10,114 nt of DNA from Phoronis ovalis. Taxonomy: Eukaryota > Phoronida > Phoronidae. The notes beneath the pieces were generated by a model that saw only the letters and a list, made by a program, of their open reading frames with translations, was not told the origin of the DNA and ran no database searches. Where the stretch lies: the NCBI GenBank assembly GCA_028565635.1, contig JAOXYB010067723.1, positions 1 to 10,114 on the forward strand, in the 5' to 3' direction. A program made the translations under genes and the position numbers. Positions 7,801 to 10,114 of this stretch are shown one piece after another. Within the stretch, counting starts at the first letter, position 1. Each line of letters starts with the position of its first letter.

Positions 7801-9239
7801 GAAAAGTATACCCATAACCGTCTAAACATTATTTAAGCAATCAGCTACTTACGGCTGTAATTTTGGGAAATTCAAATATACAAATCCTAGGGCTACTAGC
7901 GCTCCCACAAATATTAAGCCTAGTAAGAGGAATGCCTTTCTTGTACTGCCCTTTACATAAACAGATTCTTTATTTTTAAGCTTGGTAAAATCAGTTTGGT
8001 CTTCTTCAGTGTCTGTGGATATAAATATAATTATGACATTCCCAGCATAAATCATAATAGCTTGATTAATAAATAGTGATTATCCTTATTACATCTCTAG
8101 TCAACATAAATAGATCAGCCAGGTAGAAGCACACTTTGGTGTTGTGGGCATTATTGTAAATAAATAATTATTTAAAATGTTATATTAAACTAAATAGGCA
8201 GTAATAATGTACCATATAAATAGATTTATACTGTTAGCAATGAAAACAGAATTCTTATTATTTGTTTCACAATATCTAAACATATGATAGTGAGGTAGGA
8301 AATAAAACAATTAAGGATGTTTGTCCAAATAGAACCAACAAAGACAATAGTTAAGGCTTCATATTCATTACCATACTGTAAACATTACGTGTAATTAAAT
8401 TGTACACAAATAAAGCAGTTTGAAATGAACAAAATTGAATGTTGCAGGGTGAAAAAAATAGTCCAGTTCTTGTCCTTAAGTTTTCCATTGTTGATGTTGT
8501 GTTTTACTTATTATACCTTAAGACTCCTAAGTGTAGCTGAAACACGAAATCTACAGTGAAATACTTAAAAGGCAAGAATTGGACTAGTATGTTAAATTGT
8601 CTTAAACACAAAAAAATAACTCATATATCTAACTACAGAAGTCTTATATCTAAAAGTCAATAATTATCTGGAAAAAAAGAAAATGCTCAGATATACAATG
8701 GGAAAAGATACAATAAAGGAAAAGTTAGTATGTGTACTTGTATAAAGATTTCAATTGTAACACCATTAAATTGTATAAGCCAAAATCAGTAGCTGTTTGT
8801 ATGCGTCTAATACTAGTAATAGTGACTGAAAGAACAACCGTCAAAAGCCAAATTTGTAGATATCAAGATAGCTTGTACATAAACTAGACTCTACATGGTC
8901 CAACGAATAAAGCATAGCGCGACAACATCCATGGTGCGGTTAGTAATAGTCTGGTGCAAGCCACGTCATTGTTTCCCTCTTACATGTCCATAAGGATTTC
9001 CTTGTACGTGGTGGCGACTGAATCAAATCTTTTGTGTGCTGAATCGCATTCTCTGACCATTCAAAATACTTTTCCTTGGAAATCTTGAAGTCAGCATGTG
9101 GAATTATATATTCTTGTTTTAAGTGTGATCTAGGTGTAGCCCCTAAAGGACTCAAGGGTAGTCTACCTGTGTCTTTGGATGAGATATTTCGTCTTTTCGT
9201 AGTAGCAGAAGACGACCCGGTATTTTCCGAAGCTGCCAT
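4798..9239 (-). CDS. TMEM41B: TMEM41B / stasimon, ER phospholipid scramblase, seven exons
   Basis: Exons on the minus strand are 9239-9167, 8012-7853, 7571-7443, 7019-6926, 6170-6066, 5517-5379 and 4967-4798 (TAA 4800-4798). All phases agree and give 289 residues; the vertebrate protein is about 291. Recognition rests on family-specific blocks: FAIPGSIFLSILSGFL (125-140), CSGVGASFCY (153-162), YLVGR (166-170), NRHREHLLNYIIFLRITPF (189-207), LPNWFINITSPVIEVP (208-223) and GTFLGVAPPSFVAI (230-243). Residues 51-71 form the first membrane helix. The VTT/DedA core follows at about 110-250, and a last helix at about 259-280. The C-terminus KKFD fits a dilysine ER-retrieval signal. Family members scramble phospholipids in the ER membrane and act with VMP1 in autophagosome formation and lipid mobilisation; Drosophila stasimon is an SMN-sensitive U12-intron gene. 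Exons 2 to 7 are secure. Exon 1 is inferred from phase, length and an ideal Kozak context (ACGATGG). Confidence 0.95.
4968..5378 (-). other. TMEM41B intron 6, nothing else seen
   Basis: This is a 411-base intron with donor gtaagt and acceptor tacag. It interrupts the codon for Gly234 (phase 1). The sequence is plain AT-rich intron with no recognisable repeat or coding signal on either strand. Confidence 0.85.
5874..6048 (+). pseudogene. possible relic of an SLC6-type transporter exon, antisense in TMEM41B intron 5
   Basis: TMEM41B intron 5 (6065-5518, phase 0) contains a plus-strand open stretch directly after an acceptor-like ATTACAG (5867-5873). It begins LCQAGIYMFTLKQEYSGECN and ends at a stop near 6046. 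The pattern AGIYMF, L, YSG, then L-W recalls the tenth membrane segment region of insect SLC6 neurotransmitter or nutrient transporters (AG-x-Y-x-F-x-L-x-D-x-Y). However, the acidic residue after the Leu is replaced (KQE), and the frame turns basic and non-hydrophobic after about 25 residues. No neighbouring transporter exons are seen. I judge it a decayed fragment or a chance resemblance. Confidence 0.2.
6241..6298. repeat. 29-bp perfect tandem duplication
   Basis: The 29-base unit beginning AACACAAATCCCCTCG and ending TTATCTCA occurs at 6241-6269 and again, identical, at 6270-6298. A degenerate start of a third copy (AACCCAAAC) follows. Identity between copies means the duplication is recent or maintained. 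It lies in TMEM41B intron 4 and produces the repeated NPLDRLSQTQIPSIDYL in the otherwise unremarkable plus-strand frame 6229-6465, which I do not call. Confidence 0.95.
6575..6643. repeat. short direct repeat, 60-base spacing
   Basis: GCAGTTGCA followed a few bases later by TGTCAATT occurs at 6575-6598 and again at 6635-6654, exactly 60 bases apart at the start. Between them is an AT-rich stretch with ATTATAATTATAATAA. It is probably a degenerate local duplication inside TMEM41B intron 4; no function is suggested. Confidence 0.5.
6731..6890. mobile_element. foldback MITE-like element in TMEM41B intron 4
   Basis: The two ends form a long imperfect inverted repeat. The left arm (about 6731-6772) and the reverse complement of the right arm (about 6849-6890) agree at about 31 of the first 40 positions. 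They share CTG, TTGC, TGCACTTG, TGGCA, CAGTCG and ACCC blocks. The interior of about 75 bases is AT-rich and contains the perfect palindrome TCACTAGTGA (6781-6790). There is no coding capacity. I could not identify a clear target-site duplication, so the superfamily is open. The element ends only 35 bases from the exon 4 donor at 6925, which explains why the exon 4 frame reads through into unrelated residues beyond the splice site. Confidence 0.7.
7020..7442 (-). other. TMEM41B intron 3, U12-type (minor spliceosome) intron
   Basis: The donor read on the minus strand from 7442 is GTATCCTTTC, a full match to the U12 5' splice-site consensus RTATCCTTT. A branch-site match TTCCTTATC lies at 7039-7031 (8 of 9 against TTCCTTRAY), with its adenosine 13 bases before the end of the acceptor CAG at 7020. 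That is within the short range typical of U12 introns, and the acceptor lacks the usual long polypyrimidine tract. The phase is 2, splitting the codon for Phe121, and the join gives TYIFLQSFAIPG, which matches the family. Drosophila stasimon is known to carry a U12 intron whose splicing depends on SMN. Whether the position is the same cannot be checked here. Confidence 0.88.
7572..7852 (-). other. TMEM41B intron 2
   Basis: This 281-base phase 2 intron has donor gtaagt and acceptor attacag. It joins the FPKLQ end of the first membrane-segment exon to the DEKQHIKLPR block. It is plain U2-type, and I see no further feature inside it. Confidence 0.85.
8013..9166 (-). other. proposed TMEM41B intron 1
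   Basis: The acceptor (ATCCACAG ending at 8013) is good, but the proposed donor CAG/GTAGAC at 9166 fits the consensus only through +3. The phase (1) matches on both sides and the spliced product has the expected length. Besides the MITE at 8461-8584 and the reading frame 8940-9166, the 1.15 kb is AT-rich with no other candidate first exon that I could find. If the donor is wrong, the true first exon lies elsewhere in or beyond this stretch. Confidence 0.5.
8461..8584. mobile_element. foldback MITE, mariner-like TA target site
   Basis: A 124-base element is bounded by TA on both sides (8459-8460 and 8585-8586), the target-site preference of Tc1/mariner-type elements. Its ends are long imperfect inverted repeats. 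The left arm at about 8461-8507 starts GTCCAGTTCTTGTC, and the right arm at about 8584-8537 starts, on the minus strand, GTCCAATTCTTGCC. With a one-base gap the arms agree over about 47 positions at roughly three quarters identity, including TTAAGT, TGT, GAT and GTGTTT. Only about 30 bases separate the arms. It has no coding capacity. It lies in the proposed TMEM41B intron 1. Confidence 0.75.
8940..9239 (-). CDS. 99-residue basic hypothetical protein, or TMEM41B exon 1 read-through
   Basis: The frame starts at the first ATG in strong Kozak context (A at -3, G at +4) and runs 99 codons to TAA at 8942-8940 with no intron. Its G+C is clearly above the surrounding AT-rich DNA, and the composition looks like real protein. 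It has a Ser/Lys/Arg-rich start (residues 1-35, with KRRN and SPLGATPRS), then PHADFKISKEKYFEWSENAI, SPPRTRKSLW and an aromatic end WLAPDYY. There is no membrane segment, signal peptide or family I can name; the SP/TPR motifs could be kinase sites (inference). Codons 1-24 are the proposed TMEM41B first exon. A GT at 9166-9165 would splice out the remaining 75 codons. The two readings could be alternative products of one promoter, or the frame could be an independent one-exon gene. Confidence 0.5.
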   Translation of the reverse strand: MAASENTGSSSATTKRRNISSKDTGRLPLSPLGATPRSHLKQEYIIPHADFKISKEKYFEWSENAIQHTKDLIQSPPRTRKSLWTCKRETMTWLAPDYY

Positions 9240-9440
9240 CGTGTGAACTATAAATTCGCCACAAGGGGGCAGATTAAACACCTTTTTTAATTCAAATTAT
9301 TTATATTTTAACGAGAAAGTATACTGCAAAACCTAATCACACAAGTTAAGCTCTAATTTCTGCAAAGAAATCAAAACTTTGCTATAATTTTTAAGAAAGT
9401 TAAAAATCCCGCGAGAACTTGTAATTCCAATGGCAAGATG
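9240..9440 (-). promoter_or_regulatory. likely TATA-less promoter and 5' UTR of TMEM41B / the 99-residue frame
   Basis: Upstream of the ATG at 9239 there is no good TATA box at the expected place. TCCCGCGAGA at 9407-9416 differs by one base from the TCTCGCGAGA palindrome found in TATA-less, often bidirectional promoters. A CCAAT (9427-9431) and a YY1-like CAAGATGG (9434-9441) stand next to it on the plus strand. The cluster is the most CpG-bearing non-coding part of this side of the window. No plus-strand gene is convincing on its far side: the small frame starting at 9430 has 14 codons. The promoter call is inference from motifs and position. Confidence 0.35.
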
Positions 9441-9850
9441 GTGTCTTTCGAATAGCAACCTGTCAACAACTTAGAATTAAAGGTAAATATTGAGCGTGTT
9501 ATTAGCCCAATCTCAGTAAGAGCTTGTTGCTATCTCATTTATAAAAGACACTCGTTCTAAAAATGATACAATTTTGGTTCCACAATTTTTGCAATCAACG
9601 TTATACGTGCATGAATGTCCACCGTTGTATCTTTGCTTTGGCTTTGGTTTCTGGATATTTGTATTGTCAGATTGATTACTGTCATAAAAAAGGCTATCAA
9701 ATTTGGAGTTAGTTTTCCAGTTTGCTTAGCGCTATATATTACTACTTTCAAAGTTACAATTATTGAATTCATGCCTGCCTGAAAAAATAGCACATAGATG
9801 TTGGAGATGCTGAATTAGTCCAGTACCACATACCAAGGCATGCATAGCAC
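9441..9850. other. intergenic DNA, nothing recognised
   Basis: This is AT-rich sequence between the putative promoter and the SINE-like element. The minus-strand open frame 9793-9557 has no ATG-context, domain or splice support and reads like chance translation. An AAAG/GTAAAT at about 9477-9486 could be a donor of a divergent non-coding first exon, but there is nothing to confirm it. Confidence 0.5.
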
Positions 9851-9854
9851 TTGC

Positions 9855-10080
9855 GGCGAAACCGGCCGAGCGGTTTTAGCCTGAGTGTTGGTATGGTTCA
9901 TGGCAAGGCACTGGTGAGAGTCCCGGCTGTATTGTAGCTTCCCAGCCGGGAAGACTCGTCGAGAGATTGATGATTAAGAGCACTAGTAGAAGTAGAAGAA
10001 CTAAACGGTTTCTAGGTCTAACGTACTCTAGTCCTAGCTTTATGACCCTACTATCTTGCCTACGGCAACGTAGGGTCATA
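9855..10080 (+). mobile_element. tRNA-derived SINE-like element with terminal hairpin
   Basis: The left end resembles a tRNA gene with a Leu/Ser-type head. An A-box-like CGGCCGAGCGG lies at 9863-9873 and a B-box-like GGTGAGAGTCC at 9913-9923 (two mismatches to GGTTCGANTCC). The 39-base spacing is normal for an RNA polymerase III internal promoter. It is not an intact tRNA: no acceptor stem or anticodon arm can be drawn. The B box leads into a 9-bp hairpin TCCCGGCTG/CAGCCGGGA (9921-9929 with 9943-9951). The body contains GAAGTAGAAGAACT, and the right end is a second, stronger hairpin described separately. The G+C content and CpG number are far above the flanks, as expected of an insertion. No poly-A tail or target duplication is certain. 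Confidence 0.5.
10041..10080. repeat. two-tier perfect hairpin at the end of the SINE-like element
   Basis: TATGACCCTAC (10041-10051) pairs perfectly with GTAGGGTCATA (10070-10080). Inside it, TTGCC (10056-10060) pairs with GGCAA (10064-10068) around a 3-base loop TAC, leaving a small asymmetric internal bulge (TATC against C). It resembles the terminal stem-loop of some short mobile elements, or a structured RNA end. Confidence 0.85.
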
Positions 10081-10114
10081 GTTCATAAAATGCAAATAGC
10101 TGTAGAAGTTGGTG

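Noticed and set aside
9855-9945. Functional tRNA gene
   Set aside because: A- and B-box-like motifs are present, but no acceptor stem, anticodon arm or complete cloverleaf can be formed.
9876-10079. Minus-strand 67-codon open frame with a Leu-rich run
   Set aside because: It lies wholly inside the SINE-like element. The Leu run is the translation of a simple GAAGTAGAAG-type stretch.

Overview
This is a window of nuclear DNA from a eukaryote, most likely an insect. It is AT-rich, its genes are split by GT-AG introns of about 0.2 to 1.2 kb, and the introns carry short decayed mobile-element copies. There is no bacterial-style dense gene packing and no operon structure. The order of insect is not certain. 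Medium-size introns, foldback elements and a tRNA-derived SINE-like sequence would fit a large polyneopteran-type genome, but that is only an impression.

Two protein genes face each other tail to tail. The plus-strand gene (five visible exons, 654-3270) is the 3' part of an uncharacterised conserved-looking protein. Its start lies to the left of the window or is not recognisable in 1-653. Its 3' UTR ends near 3.67 kb. The minus-strand gene (coding 9239 down to 4798, seven exons) is recognised with confidence as TMEM41B, called stasimon in Drosophila. This is an ER membrane protein of the VTT/DedA family that scrambles phospholipids and works in autophagosome formation and lipid mobilisation. 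The exons join in phase to about 289 residues, almost the length of the vertebrate protein. The last four residues, KKFD, form a dilysine ER-retrieval signal.

The most notable observation is that the third TMEM41B intron (7442 down to 7020) has the signature of a U12-type, minor-spliceosome intron. It has a GTATCCTTT donor and a TTCCTTATC branch site 13 bases before the acceptor. Drosophila stasimon is the textbook U12-intron gene sensitive to loss of SMN, so an ancient feature appears to be kept here.

The proposed first TMEM41B exon (9239-9167) lies at the start of an uninterrupted 99-codon reading frame (9239-8940). Either TMEM41B shares its first exon with a second small protein, or the splice match is a coincidence and a separate one-exon gene sits here.

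The rest is non-coding. A tandem duplication of about 230 bp crosses the TMEM41B stop codon. There are two foldback MITE-like elements (6731-6890 and 8461-8584), a 29-bp tandem repeat, short hairpins in introns, and a tRNA-derived SINE-like element with a strong terminal hairpin at the right end (about 9855-10080). I see no CRISPR array, rRNA, intact tRNA or intact transposase, and no new multi-gene system.
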